Assembly: GCF_031569985.1 (NCBI RefSeq)
Contig: NZ_JAMQKA010000001.1
Location: 248,001-312,000, forward strand
Source: JAMQKA01 sp031569985
GTDB lineage: Bacteria > Bacteroidota > Rhodothermia > Balneolales > Balneolaceae
Length of the DNA: 64,000 nucleotides
Reading direction: 5' to 3'
The position numbers and the translations under genes are program-made. Below, piece by piece: positions 35,048 to 43,802 of the stretch (position 1 is its first letter; each line of letters opens with the position of its first letter). Under the pieces are notes generated by a model. That model did not search any database, was not told where the DNA came from, and saw only the letters and a program-made list of their open reading frames with translations.

Positions 35048-36204
35048 ATGAACCAACAAAGCAATAATACCACTGATTCGAACAGTCTTACGCGTAGTGC
35101 ATTTTGGACCAGCGCTGTCTTTTATGGACTAATTGCATTTGAGTTTTTCTACATGTTTAGCCCGTTTGCGGCCTATATCTACAGCGTGTACGGTCCTAGC
35201 CTGCAGATACTGAACTTATCAGAGTCTACCAGCTGGCTGATCGCCTTTTTCATGCCTCACATCGCACGGGAGACGCAATCACTGTTCATCACCTGGCACG
35301 AGATGATTGGCATGGTGATATTCTCGACAGGTCTACTTGCCTTCGCTCTCGGCGCCGGACAGATATACTGCAGCAAACTAACGCGGGGTGGAGCTGTTTC
35401 GGGCGGCATCTATCGCTGGATTCGACATCCTCAATACGTGGCCCTGATGGTCGCAAGTTTTGGGATGGTGCTGGTCTGGCCCCGGTATCTTGTTTTATTT
35501 GGGTTCGTTACCGTCTGCTTGCCTATTACTTCCTCGCAAAAACAGAGGAGTGGGCTTGTAGCCAACAATTTTCAGATTATGACGAATACTGCTCTAGGAC
35601 AGGTATGTTCCTGCCCACCTGTATCGAACGCAAGGCTGGTAAAATCCCCTGGCCAAAAACTACGTTCCTGAAATCAACTTGCACTCTGGGATTATACGCC
35701 CTTGTCTTAGTGATATCGTTTACCCTGGCTCGCACAATTCACAATCAGTCAGCCGATAGCTTGTATGCTTATGCAAATAAAACCGAGGTCTATCTTTCAC
35801 TGGGTGAACTCGAGCAGGATACCATAGCTGAGCTTGCCGATATCGCCCGGTCCCATCCACAAATTGCCAAGCGTTTGACTTCTTTTGAGGATTCCACCCG
35901 CTTCATCAACTATGTAATGCCCACCGAACTCTTTGTTTCCGAGGTTCCGATGTATATCCCTGAAGGAAAAGCGCCAACCCACGAAGCCCCCGGCAGCAAA
36001 GATCAAAGCCGGTATAAAATTATCTTCACAGAAGCACGTTTTGGTCCAGATGGACTGGCAAATGGTCCCGATATTATCCGACGGGCGATTAATAAAAAAC
36101 CTATAGTTGAAGTTTGGATTGACCGAGAGACTCAAAAAGTCGAAAATATTCTGTCCACTACATCCGATAAATTCTATGAGGGAATGCCGGTACCCGTTTT
36201 TTAA
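35048..36204 (+). pseudogene. Isoprenylcysteine-methyltransferase-like membrane protein, frameshifted
   Basis: The first frame (from 35048) has membrane helices and the ICMT/PEMT signature GGIYRWIRHPQYVALMVASFGMV, then goes off after LVLFGFVT. The expected continuation LLAYYFLAKTEEWAC...DYDEYCSRTGMFLP is present in another frame, which runs to 36204 and adds a membrane helix and a soluble C-terminal domain. The switch falls near 35500-35515 and equals the loss of one base. Joined, the product would be about 385 residues. No slippery site is visible, so a mutation or a sequence error is more likely than programmed shifting. Confidence 0.75.
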
Positions 36205-36301
36205 CAGACATTGCTCTCAACATACTATCCAAATTTGCTTAGTTTTGAGATGATTTTGTTTTTCTTTCATTAGCTTGAATTGCGGATTAAAACCACATTA
36301 A

Positions 36302-37135
36302 ATGCAGCAACAACTCCTTTCCAATTCCCAAATCCTCGAACTAAAACCGTGGCTCGATCAGTGGGTCGAACGCATGGAAAAGCCGGCATACATTGACGAT
36401 GACCCGGTGCTCTTTATGCATGCGTTTGATGATAAGCTGGACCAGGAGCTGGCGGGCTTTTTTGCCGCACTGATGGCATGGGGACGCCGGGATATCGTGA
36501 TCGCAAAAGTTCGGGATTTCCTGGATCGCATGGATAATCGGCCGGCGGAATTTATCGGCAATTTCTCCAAGCGGGACCGCAAGCGTTTTGAGGGATTCAA
36601 ACACCGCACCTTCAAGCCGGTAGACATGTACTGGCTTACGAGCATTCTCCACCATATCCTCCAGGATTACGGGGGATTTGAACCGTTCTGGGCCAGTTGC
36701 CAACAGGAGGCACAGCTAAATGACCGAAACCTGATGGCGGTTTTCCCGGAGCGCTTTTTTGGAGTGTGCCCCGATGCCGCCCAACGCACACGCAAGCATA
36801 TCTCCAACGCTGCCAAAAACAGCTCCTGCAAACGCCTGTATCTTTACCTGCGGTGGACCATTCGCGAGCATAGCGTAGTAGATCCCGGCACCATGAATTT
36901 TATAGATCCTTCGGAGCTGATGGTGCCGCTCGATGTTCATGTAGCACGGCAGGCACGGGTGCTGGGCATCCTGGAGCGCACATACAACGACTGGAAGGCA
37001 ACAAAAGAGCTGACCGAAAAGATGCGCCTACTCGATCCGGAAGATCCCGCCAAATACGATTATGCCCTGTTTGGAATTGGGGTCACGGAGTCGACACTAC
37101 AGGATAGATTAGTTCTAAATCCCCAATTTCTTTGA
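36302..37135 (+). CDS. TIGR02757 family protein
   Basis: The 277-residue protein matches TIGR02757 (DUF2400): FAALMAWGRRDIVIAKVRDFLDRMD near the start, FKPVDMYWLTSILHHIL, RLYLYLRWTIR and a C-terminal PLDVHVARQARVLG...DYALFGIGV. The fold looks like an HhH-GPD-like helical protein, but no activity is established. The family is widespread in Bacteroidota and relatives. It is monocistronic by spacing. Confidence 0.88.
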   Translation: MQQQLLSNSQILELKPWLDQWVERMEKPAYIDDDPVLFMHAFDDKLDQELAGFFAALMAWGRRDIVIAKVRDFLDRMDNRPAEFIGNFSKRDRKRFEGFKHRTFKPVDMYWLTSILHHILQDYGGFEPFWASCQQEAQLNDRNLMAVFPERFFGVCPDAAQRTRKHISNAAKNSSCKRLYLYLRWTIREHSVVDPGTMNFIDPSELMVPLDVHVARQARVLGILERTYNDWKATKELTEKMRLLDPEDPAKYDYALFGIGVTESTLQDRLVLNPQFL

Positions 37136-37150
37136 GTTTGGCTCCGATGT

Positions 37151-37210
37151 GGTCCACCTCTAAGATGGGCTATATCTTGATTAAGTTGCAGCCCTGTGGG
37201 AAGGTGGACC
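37151..37210. repeat. Nested inverted repeats after TIGR02757
   Basis: An outer 9-bp stem (GGTCCACCT at 37151-37159, AGGTGGACC at 37202-37210) encloses GGGCT (37167-37171) and AGCCC (37190-37194), with a small AAGAT/ATCTT stem near. It could be a folded RNA, a palindromic repeat or part of a terminator for the upstream gene. There is no T-tract after it. Confidence 0.45.
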
Positions 37211-37393
37211 GTAACTACAAGATAGCGGATATTTATTCTGTTTGATGAGTTATGATACCCAATCCGTATCAAACTGCCCCATATAAGAATTAACAGATAA
37301 CCAATAACAAAATGTTACACTTTGGCCAGATATTCCTTATATTTCCGATTCATTCAAAGAAAGAAAAATTATTTAAGGTAGGTGAATTAACAA

Positions 37394-37588
37394 ATGGTTG
37401 GAGTAAATGTAAAAGACAACGAAAGCATTGACCGCGCAATTAACCGGTTCAAGAAACTGGTTACCCGTTCCCGGATTTTAAATGAGTACAAAGAGAATCA
37501 GCAGTATACCAAACCTTCCGAGGAACGTCGTGAAGCGCTGAAAAGAAGCATTCGTGAACAGAAGCGACGTGAAAGAAACAACTACTAG
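37394..37588 (+). CDS. rpsU: 30S ribosomal protein bS21
   Basis: The 64-residue basic protein matches bS21: MVGVNVKDNESIDRAINRFKK start and an Arg/Lys-rich tail REQKRRERNNY. It assists mRNA binding on the 30S subunit. It stands alone with its own upstream gap, and its terminator overlaps the 3' end of convergent radA. Confidence 0.95.
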   Translation: MVGVNVKDNESIDRAINRFKKLVTRSRILNEYKENQQYTKPSEERREALKRSIREQKRRERNNY

Positions 37589-37612
37589 GTTTCTGTTACT
37601 ACCAACTTATTT

Positions 37613-37644
37613 AAGTCCTGTGGCTCTGCTACAGGGCTTTTTTT
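37613..37644 (+). terminator. Rho-independent terminator of rpsU
   Basis: Stem AAGTCCTGT (37613-37621) pairs with ACAGGGCTT (37631-37639, one G-T), 9-nt loop, followed by a seven-T run. It lies 24 bp after rpsU and reaches into the last codons of convergent radA (stop at 37629). Confidence 0.85.
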
Positions 37645-38993
37645 ATGGCCTCATTAAAGTTATCGACCTGTTGAAACGAGAGGGCGCTCTCTTTTTTCAG
37701 TTTGTTTGCCTTGGGGATGATTGCTCCATCAAAACCCATCTTCTCGATCTCACCGAGCCGCTGTTCCAGCTTGGGAACCGCCCGTATTTCGGCACCCAGG
37801 CCCACTTCTCCCAAAAATACCAGGCTGTTTGATATCGGCTTATCCAGGAAGCTGGACACCAGCGCACATATGACGCCCAGATCACCGGCGGTGTCGCTCA
37901 GTTTGATTCCCCCGGCCACATTCAAGTAGACATCCTGCCCGGAAAACTGGTACCCGCCCCGTTTCTCCAGCACGGCCAGCAACAGTGACAGGCGACGATG
38001 ATCAAATCCACTGGCAGTTCGTTGTGGGGTGCCGTAATTACTTGGGGTTACCAGTGCCTGCACCTCAATCAAAAGTGGTCTTGAGCCCTCGATGGTGCAG
38101 ACCACCGCGTTGCCGCTCACATTGCGATCATAATCCGAAAGAAACAGCTGGGAGGGGTTCAGAATGTCGGTGAGGCCATGCTCGTTCATTTCAAAAACGC
38201 CGACTTCCTGGGCAGGACCAAACCGGTTTTTGAGACTTCGGAGCAACCGGTAAGTATAGTTTTGATCGCCTTCGAACTGCAGAACGGTATCCACCATGTG
38301 CTCCAGGACCCGTGGGCCCGCCAGGTCCCCCTGTTTGGTAACATGCCCGATCAGCAGGGTCGTAATCTCTTGTTTCTTGGCCAGCTGCTGGAACAGGGCG
38401 GCACACTCCTTCACCTGCTGGATACTCCCGGCCATACTGGTCAACTCGGTGCGGTAGACTGTCTGGATAGAGTCCACAATTAGCAGGTCCGGCTCCATCT
38501 TACGGGCCTCTTTCAGGATATGGCTGATATCGGTTTCGTTATAGATATACAGGTTCTCTGAATCTACACCCAGTCGACGGGCCCGCTGCTTGATCTGTCC
38601 CCCCGACTCTTCTCCCGCACAGTAGAGTATCTGCAGCTCCGGGTTAGACTTTGCAATCTGTAAGGCTAACGTACTTTTCCCAATACCGGGATCCCCGCCA
38701 ATCAACACGAAGGACCCGGGCACAAATCCACCGCCCAGCACCCGATCCAATTCAGAGATATTACTAGCGAACCGGGCTTCTTCATTAAGGGTAATGTCAT
38801 CGAGCGATTTAGGCGAGCCACCCTCTTCGAGTCCTTCTACCTTTCCTTTGTGAGATTTGTCAGCCTTCTTCTCCCGCTCAACGGTGAATTCCTTAAATGT
38901 GTGCCATTTTCCGCATGAGGGACAGTTCCCCAGCCATTTGGTAGAGGTGTGACCGCATTCCCCACAAACGTATTCAATCCTGTTTTTTGGCAA
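37629..38993 (-). CDS. radA: DNA repair protein RadA
   Basis: The 454-residue protein has the N-terminal zinc finger C-G-E-C-x-n-C-P-S-C, Walker A GGDPGIGKSTLALQ, Walker B DLLIVDSIQT, the RadA KNRFG motif and a C-terminal Lon-like domain (GLGAEIRAVPKLEQRLGEIEKMGF). It helps branch migration in recombination. The start is TTG at 38993, right before the zinc finger; no ATG is available. It is 8 bp after the flippase-like gene start side is reached on the same strand. Confidence 0.96.
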   Translation of the reverse strand: MPKNRIEYVCGECGHTSTKWLGNCPSCGKWHTFKEFTVEREKKADKSHKGKVEGLEEGGSPKSLDDITLNEEARFASNISELDRVLGGGFVPGSFVLIGGDPGIGKSTLALQIAKSNPELQILYCAGEESGGQIKQRARRLGVDSENLYIYNETDISHILKEARKMEPDLLIVDSIQTVYRTELTSMAGSIQQVKECAALFQQLAKKQEITTLLIGHVTKQGDLAGPRVLEHMVDTVLQFEGDQNYTYRLLRSLKNRFGPAQEVGVFEMNEHGLTDILNPSQLFLSDYDRNVSGNAVVCTIEGSRPLLIEVQALVTPSNYGTPQRTASGFDHRRLSLLLAVLEKRGGYQFSGQDVYLNVAGGIKLSDTAGDLGVICALVSSFLDKPISNSLVFLGEVGLGAEIRAVPKLEQRLGEIEKMGFDGAIIPKANKLKKESALSFQQVDNFNEAIKKAL

Positions 38994-39001
38994 ATTCTAT
39001 C

Positions 39002-40093
39002 CTATTTCTTTATCTCTCCAACGATATCGGAATCACTGCCCGGTTCTACCTTGTTCTCCATCTTTTCCAGCACCGACTGGTTGATGTACCAGGTTGTCGC
39101 CATCATTCCCAGTCCAATACTGATATAATAACTGATGATCCGCCAGGCAAAGACTGCCAACCCGATAAAGGCTTTACGATCAATCAGCGGTCCCTGGAAA
39201 ATAGCAAACAGCCCTTCCACGCCACCACTGCCGCCAGGCGTCGGCATAATCAAAAATGCGAGGTTCATCGCCAGGCTCCTGAGCACGGATAAAATTTCAT
39301 TGGCTGGAAGCAGGCTCAAAATAACAATCGTGGGCAACGCAATGCGGCAGAACCACGACATGGTAGACAGAAAAAAGGCTTTCAGCAGGAAAGAAGCGGG
39401 CTTTTTACGCAGTTCATGGGAATATTCCTCAAGATGTTCCGCCTCCTCCTTCACCTTGTCTTTCCATTTGCGCAGGAATGGCATCCGGAACACGGCATTT
39501 ACAACTTTTTTTAGAACCGCGGGATTTTTCAATACCCCATACGCAAGAAGGCTGGCATACGAGAGCAAACCGGCATAGAGCAGCAACATCGAGATGTCAC
39601 CCACCATACCGATGTTTTCGGGCACGACCTCATAAAATAACCCGGATATGAGCAAAATGGGCACAGCCAGGGCGAACCAGAGCTGATCCAGCAGAACACC
39701 ATAAAGGATGATCGCAGTAGATTGCCCGGCTTTTAATCCCTCCTTGGTCATGGCATAGGTGGCCATCGGGGCACCGCCAATTGTTGACGGAGTTACAGAA
39801 GAGGTAAAGTCCCAGCTCAAAATGACCCGGAATGATTGCATCCAGTTCAATTGTCCTTCGGCCAAAAAACGTATTTTGGCAGCTGAAAACCATACTCTCA
39901 ACAATGATACAATCAGTGCAATGACCAACCCGGGCATCCGTTTGGGTTTGAGATGCTCCAGCACCCCCGGCGTATAGGTGAGATAGATCACCACCGCCAT
40001 CCCAAGGACACTCAAGCCTATGGAAATAAAAAGATACCGCTTGGAAAAGAAACTTTGCGGGTCTTCCTGGATATGTTTGGGTTCTTCAGTCAA
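39002..40093 (-). CDS. Flippase-like/lysylphosphatidylglycerol-synthase TM-region protein (UPF0104)
   Basis: The 363-residue protein has about eight membrane helices and the conserved UPF0104 motifs SSVTPSTIGGAPMATYAM and FLIMPTPGGSGGVEGLF. It belongs to the integral domain found in MprF and related proteins and probably moves or modifies a lipid. Start is TTG at 40093. It is 8 bp upstream of radA on the same strand, suggesting co-transcription. Confidence 0.88.
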   Translation of the reverse strand: MTEEPKHIQEDPQSFFSKRYLFISIGLSVLGMAVVIYLTYTPGVLEHLKPKRMPGLVIALIVSLLRVWFSAAKIRFLAEGQLNWMQSFRVILSWDFTSSVTPSTIGGAPMATYAMTKEGLKAGQSTAIILYGVLLDQLWFALAVPILLISGLFYEVVPENIGMVGDISMLLLYAGLLSYASLLAYGVLKNPAVLKKVVNAVFRMPFLRKWKDKVKEEAEHLEEYSHELRKKPASFLLKAFFLSTMSWFCRIALPTIVILSLLPANEILSVLRSLAMNLAFLIMPTPGGSGGVEGLFAIFQGPLIDRKAFIGLAVFAWRIISYYISIGLGMMATTWYINQSVLEKMENKVEPGSDSDIVGEIKK

Positions 40094-40212
40094 AAAGTTT
40101 TGTTGTTAAATCCCTGTAAGAACGGCACCAATGCAGGTAAAGTAGCAGGCTATCATCATTAAACCTAGCCATACCACACTGCAAGATGAAAGTAAATTGT
40201 ATGCCATATAAA

Positions 40213-40248
40213 TAAAAAAGCCTTATGAAGCATAACTCCATAAGGCTT
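40213..40248 (-). terminator. Rho-independent terminator of class I FBA
   Basis: A perfect 10-bp stem (AAGCCTTATG at 40218-40227, CATAAGGCTT at 40239-40248, 11-nt loop) is followed on the minus strand by a six-T run. It lies 17 bp after the FBA stop and insulates the flippase-like gene. Confidence 0.88.
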
Positions 40249-40265
40249 AAAATGGTATAAGCAAA

Positions 40266-41342
40266 TTAGGCTACGGTGATGTTATCGTCAAGATAAACAT
40301 CCTGGATAAAGTTAAGGATTTTCACCCCTTCATCCATCGGCCGCTGGAACGCTTTCCGGCCACTAATCAGCCCCATACCACCGGCACGCTTATTAATAAC
40401 AGCTGTACGTACCGCCTGGGCGAAATCATTTTCACCAGAACCGCCGCCTGAGTTAATCAGTCCTGCGCGGCCCATGTAGCAGTTGGCTACCTGGTAGCGG
40501 GTCAGATCGATGGGATGGTCGGTTGCCAGCTCAGTGTAAATTCTCTCGTCGAGCTTGCCATAAGAGGAATCCCCCATGTTCAGTGCCTTATATCCACCGT
40601 TGTTAACTGGCTGCTTCTGTTTTATAATATCAGCCTCGATGGTTACTCCAAGGTGGTTGGCCTGACCAGTGAGATCAGCAGAAGCGTGATAATCAGTTCC
40701 GTTTTTCTTGAATGCGGAGTTTCGCGTATAGCACCACAAGATCGTCGCCAATCCTAGTTCATGGGCATATTCAAAAGCTTTGGCTACTTCCTGGATCTGT
40801 CGGCTCGATTCTTCCGATCCGAAGTAGATAGTGGCACCAACAGCGACAGCTCCCATGTTGAACGCCTCATCAATGCTCCCGAACATAATTTGGTCATACG
40901 TATTTGGGAAGGTCATCAACTCGTTGTGGTTGATCTTGACAACAAATGGAATTTTATGAGCATACTTGCGAGCTACAGCACCAAGTACTCCATATGTAGA
41001 GGCAACTGCGTTACAACCGCCTTCAATAGCGAGTTTAACAATATTTTCGGGATCGAAATATGCCGGATTGGGAGCAAACGATGCGCCACCTGAGTGCTCA
41101 ACACCCTGGTCTACCGGCAGTATCGAAAGATAACCGGTTCCGCCAAGTCGCCCATTGTCAAACAGCGTTTGGAGATTACGCAGAACACGTGGATTGCGAT
41201 CGGAATCGATCCACACATCATCTACAAAATTGGGATTCGGCAGATGTAGATTTTCCTTGTAAATTGTTTCACACGAATGATTCAGCAGATCATCTGCTTC
41301 ATCACCAAGCATTTCATCGATGCTTTTTGCGGCAAGTGCCAT
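40266..41342 (-). CDS. fbaB: Class I fructose-bisphosphate aldolase (DhnA/FbaB type)
   Basis: The 358-residue protein has the DhnA-type features LSILPVDQGVEHSGGASF, VVKINHNELM, GATIYFGSEESSRQI and a C-terminal GGMGLISGRKAFQRP. It is a metal-independent Schiff-base aldolase, probably the main glycolytic/gluconeogenic enzyme. The class IIA enzyme at 16685-17749 is unrelated in sequence. It is monocistronic with its own terminator. Confidence 0.93.
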   Translation of the reverse strand: MALAAKSIDEMLGDEADDLLNHSCETIYKENLHLPNPNFVDDVWIDSDRNPRVLRNLQTLFDNGRLGGTGYLSILPVDQGVEHSGGASFAPNPAYFDPENIVKLAIEGGCNAVASTYGVLGAVARKYAHKIPFVVKINHNELMTFPNTYDQIMFGSIDEAFNMGAVAVGATIYFGSEESSRQIQEVAKAFEYAHELGLATILWCYTRNSAFKKNGTDYHASADLTGQANHLGVTIEADIIKQKQPVNNGGYKALNMGDSSYGKLDERIYTELATDHPIDLTRYQVANCYMGRAGLINSGGGSGENDFAQAVRTAVINKRAGGMGLISGRKAFQRPMDEGVKILNFIQDVYLDDNITVA

Positions 41343-41732
41343 AGTAAAAACTCCTATTTTATTGGTATATAAGGTTATGAATTGCTAGAGGCCTAATATA
41401 AGTGATCTGTCTAGAAATGACTAAAAAAGATGAAGTATGAGATATTACCAAAGCTTTGAGGTATCCTTCTCAAACGTACAGAGATTTTAAAAATTAAAGT
41501 TTGAGAAGCTGTCAGCCTTCAGCTTTCAGTCTAATAGTAACATATATCATCATTGAATCTATTATATGGTAAGCCTATTATCCCAGATAATTAGGGTAAA
41601 TTTTATCAGGAATACCAACACTGAAAGCTGATAGCTGATTACTGATCACTGACAGCTATTCTCAATGATGTTAAAGCTAAAAGTCCTTATATTTGGTCCT
41701 TCAAATTTGCAACAAGCAGCTTAGTTAACAAT
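41343..41732. other. 390-bp intergenic region with a palindromic element
   Basis: No coding frame is convincing between fbaB and dusB. The region contains the long inverted-repeat element at 41501-41666 and, at 41688-41695, a TATATTTG stretch fitting the Bacteroidota -7 motif TAnnTTTG about 38 bp before dusB. I could not see a good -33 partner, so the promoter is tentative. Confidence 0.5.
41501..41666. repeat. Inverted-repeat element, possibly MITE-like
   Basis: The left end TTGAGAAGCTGTCAG (41501-41515) matches the complement of the right end CTGACAGCTATTCTCAA with a 2-nt insertion. Inside, GCTTTCAGT (41522-41530) matches ACTGAAAGC (41620-41628). The right half is rich in CTGATAG/CTGATTA words. 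Similar TCAG-rich palindromic DNA occurs at 61256-61328. No transposase is coded, so it is either a small non-autonomous element or a repetitive extragenic palindrome. Confidence 0.55.
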
Positions 41733-42725
41733 ATGAAAATAGGTTCGATAGATCTTGGTGAAAAACCACTACTTCTGGCTCCCATGGAGGACGTTACCGA
41801 TTCACCTTTCCGGGTGATGTGCCGTCGACGAGGGGCGAGTATTGTCTATACGGAATTTATCAGCTCTGAAGCGATTGTCCGCGACTCTAACGGAGCCATG
41901 CAAAAAATGGATTTCTGTGAGGAGGAACGGCCGTTTGGGGTTCAGATCTTCGGCAGTAGAGAAGTAGCGATGGAGGGTGCCGCGCAAACGGCTGAGGCTC
42001 AAAATCCTGATCTGATCGATATCAACTTTGGATGCCCGGTCTATAAAATTGCCAAGAAGGGGGCCGGTGCCGGCTGCCTGAAGGACCTTGCGCTGATGGA
42101 GCGTATGGCCGGTAGTGTTGTCGATGCTGTGGAAGATCGACCAGTGACGGTTAAAACCCGACTGGGCTGGGACAACCGCACCATACGAATCCAGGAAGTA
42201 GCTCTAATGCTTCAAAAACTGGGGGTTAAAGCTCTGACTGTCCATGCCCGGACCCGTAATCAGAAATATAAAGGAGACGCCCGCTGGGAGTGGCTGAAAA
42301 AACTTAAAAATACGCCCGGACTTGAAATCCCGATTATCGGAAATGGTGACGTGACTACTCCACAGGATGCAAAACGCATGTTTGATGAAACCGGTGTTGA
42401 TGGAGTTATGATCGGTCGGGGTGCTATTGGCAGCCCATGGATTTTTGAACAGACGCGACATTACCTGGAGACCGGTGAGCTTATCCCCCCACCATCGGTG
42501 GACGACCGTATTCAATTAGCTGCTGAACAACTGCGTCGTTCCGTAGAGCATCATGGGGAGCGGTATGGCGTCATCATCATGAAAAAACACTATGGGCAAT
42601 ACCTGAAAGGTGTTCGAAACAGTCGAAAACTTCGTGGAGCTATCATGGAGGAAAAAGAGATGCAGCCTATCCTGGAACTGCTGCTAAACTTTAAGGAGCA
42701 GGAGATGTACGCAACGGCCTCCTAA
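41733..42725 (+). CDS. dusB: tRNA-dihydrouridine synthase B
   Basis: The 330-residue FMN TIM-barrel protein has LLLAPMEDVTDSPFR, DINFGCPVYKIAKKGAGAGCL with the catalytic Cys, KTRLGWD and MIGRGAIGSPWIF. It reduces uridines in tRNA. Features match the DusB class of Bacteroidota. No fis gene follows, unlike in enterics. Confidence 0.95.
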   Translation: MKIGSIDLGEKPLLLAPMEDVTDSPFRVMCRRRGASIVYTEFISSEAIVRDSNGAMQKMDFCEEERPFGVQIFGSREVAMEGAAQTAEAQNPDLIDINFGCPVYKIAKKGAGAGCLKDLALMERMAGSVVDAVEDRPVTVKTRLGWDNRTIRIQEVALMLQKLGVKALTVHARTRNQKYKGDARWEWLKKLKNTPGLEIPIIGNGDVTTPQDAKRMFDETGVDGVMIGRGAIGSPWIFEQTRHYLETGELIPPPSVDDRIQLAAEQLRRSVEHHGERYGVIIMKKHYGQYLKGVRNSRKLRGAIMEEKEMQPILELLLNFKEQEMYATAS

Positions 42726-42830
42726 ATATTCCATTTATAAGAAAATGTCCAGTTAAGCAGGTCACCTTGAATCAAAACCAATCTGATCACGTATAGAGGC
42801 AGGTACAAATTTCAAATAATATTTCAGCCT

Positions 42831-43046
42831 ATGTGGTCCCGATTATTTCGTGCTCTAACAGCACTTCTCAACGCATACAGTTTCTATTCGAATCCTGTCA
42901 GGTTCATTGTCAGTATATTGGGTCTGATACTGATACCATACCTGGCTTATATCTTCTTGGGAGGCGTTGTTTTCGCCCTGCTGTTGGTCCTTGGTGGGTA
43001 CCTGATTTACAGGGGATTTAAGAACTCCCGTGCTACCGGATACTGA
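42831..43046 (+). CDS. Small membrane protein, unknown
   Basis: The 71-residue protein has a polar, aromatic N-terminus and two hydrophobic helices (about 25-43 and 45-62), ending with a short basic tail. It is 105 bp after dusB on the same strand and convergent with the next gene. I do not recognise a family. Confidence 0.5.
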   Translation: MWSRLFRALTALLNAYSFYSNPVRFIVSILGLILIPYLAYIFLGGVVFALLLVLGGYLIYRGFKNSRATGY

Positions 43047-43051
43047 ATTTC

Positions 43052-43747
43052 CTACAAGGTAAAATGAAGTCCAAGCGAAATTAATGCCGGACGATAGGTG
43101 AAAGAGACATCCTGTTCATCCTGAAATAAACCCGCCGTACCGACTTGCCCTTCAATCTTTACGTTTTTCCAGCCCAATCTTGCGAATAGTGCAGGTTCAA
43201 AGAACGTACCCGATTCCGACTCACTAAAAGTAGTGGAGGACGTTTCGAACTGAGTAAATGTAACATGTGCCAGGCGTAGTGCCAGCCCTGTTTCTATCCA
43301 ACTCGTTTCCAGCCCGATGTTGGACTGCAGGAACAACTTGTTGTATTTGCCGGTAGCCTCAACCTGCTGGTTCGACCCCGCAAACACATAGTTGTCGACC
43401 GAGGTAGCTGATCCCAATCCACCACCACCGATCAGTTCCAGGCGCCCAATCCTGCCAATTGCCCTGAAGTATTCCACTCCCAGCTCTCCATAAGAATGCT
43501 TGTGATAATCCGGGGATCCCTCTTCTTCATTGGTCCCGAATGAGGCGGCACCCAAAATACCGATCTTATCCGAAACTGCTACGGCAGCCTGGCCATCCAC
43601 CCCATTGGTACCGCTGTAAATGGCAGCACTTACCTCTCCTTTTTCATCCAGCTGGTGGGTATGCCGGGCACTGGGAATGTAAACCGGTGCGCAGGCTTGT
43701 ATCACAAAAAAGGTAACAGTACTAAGAAACAGGGCTCGCATCTTCAT
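43052..43747 (-). CDS. Putative lipoprotein/outer-membrane beta-barrel protein, unknown
   Basis: The 231-residue protein has a lipobox-like VIQAC (Cys near 19) and then alternating Gly/aromatic beta strands (GVEYFRAIGRIGRLELIGGGGLG), ending in LHFTL with a terminal strand pattern. It looks like an OM-associated beta protein of about 10 strands. I use the ATG at 43747 rather than the TTG at 43753. It is 49 bp after serS on the same strand. No function assigned. Confidence 0.6.
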   Translation of the reverse strand: MKMRALFLSTVTFFVIQACAPVYIPSARHTHQLDEKGEVSAAIYSGTNGVDGQAAVAVSDKIGILGAASFGTNEEEGSPDYHKHSYGELGVEYFRAIGRIGRLELIGGGGLGSATSVDNYVFAGSNQQVEATGKYNKLFLQSNIGLETSWIETGLALRLAHVTFTQFETSSTTFSESESGTFFEPALFARLGWKNVKIEGQVGTAGLFQDEQDVSFTYRPALISLGLHFTL

Positions 43748-43802
43748 AATCAATCGATTTTTTGGATTAATATGAATTGCTCCGAATAAACCTAGTCAAA
43801 CC

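Noticed and set aside
35490..35610. Programmed frameshift in the ICMT-like gene
   Set aside because: No slippery heptamer or downstream stem was seen; a single-base loss explains the pattern better.
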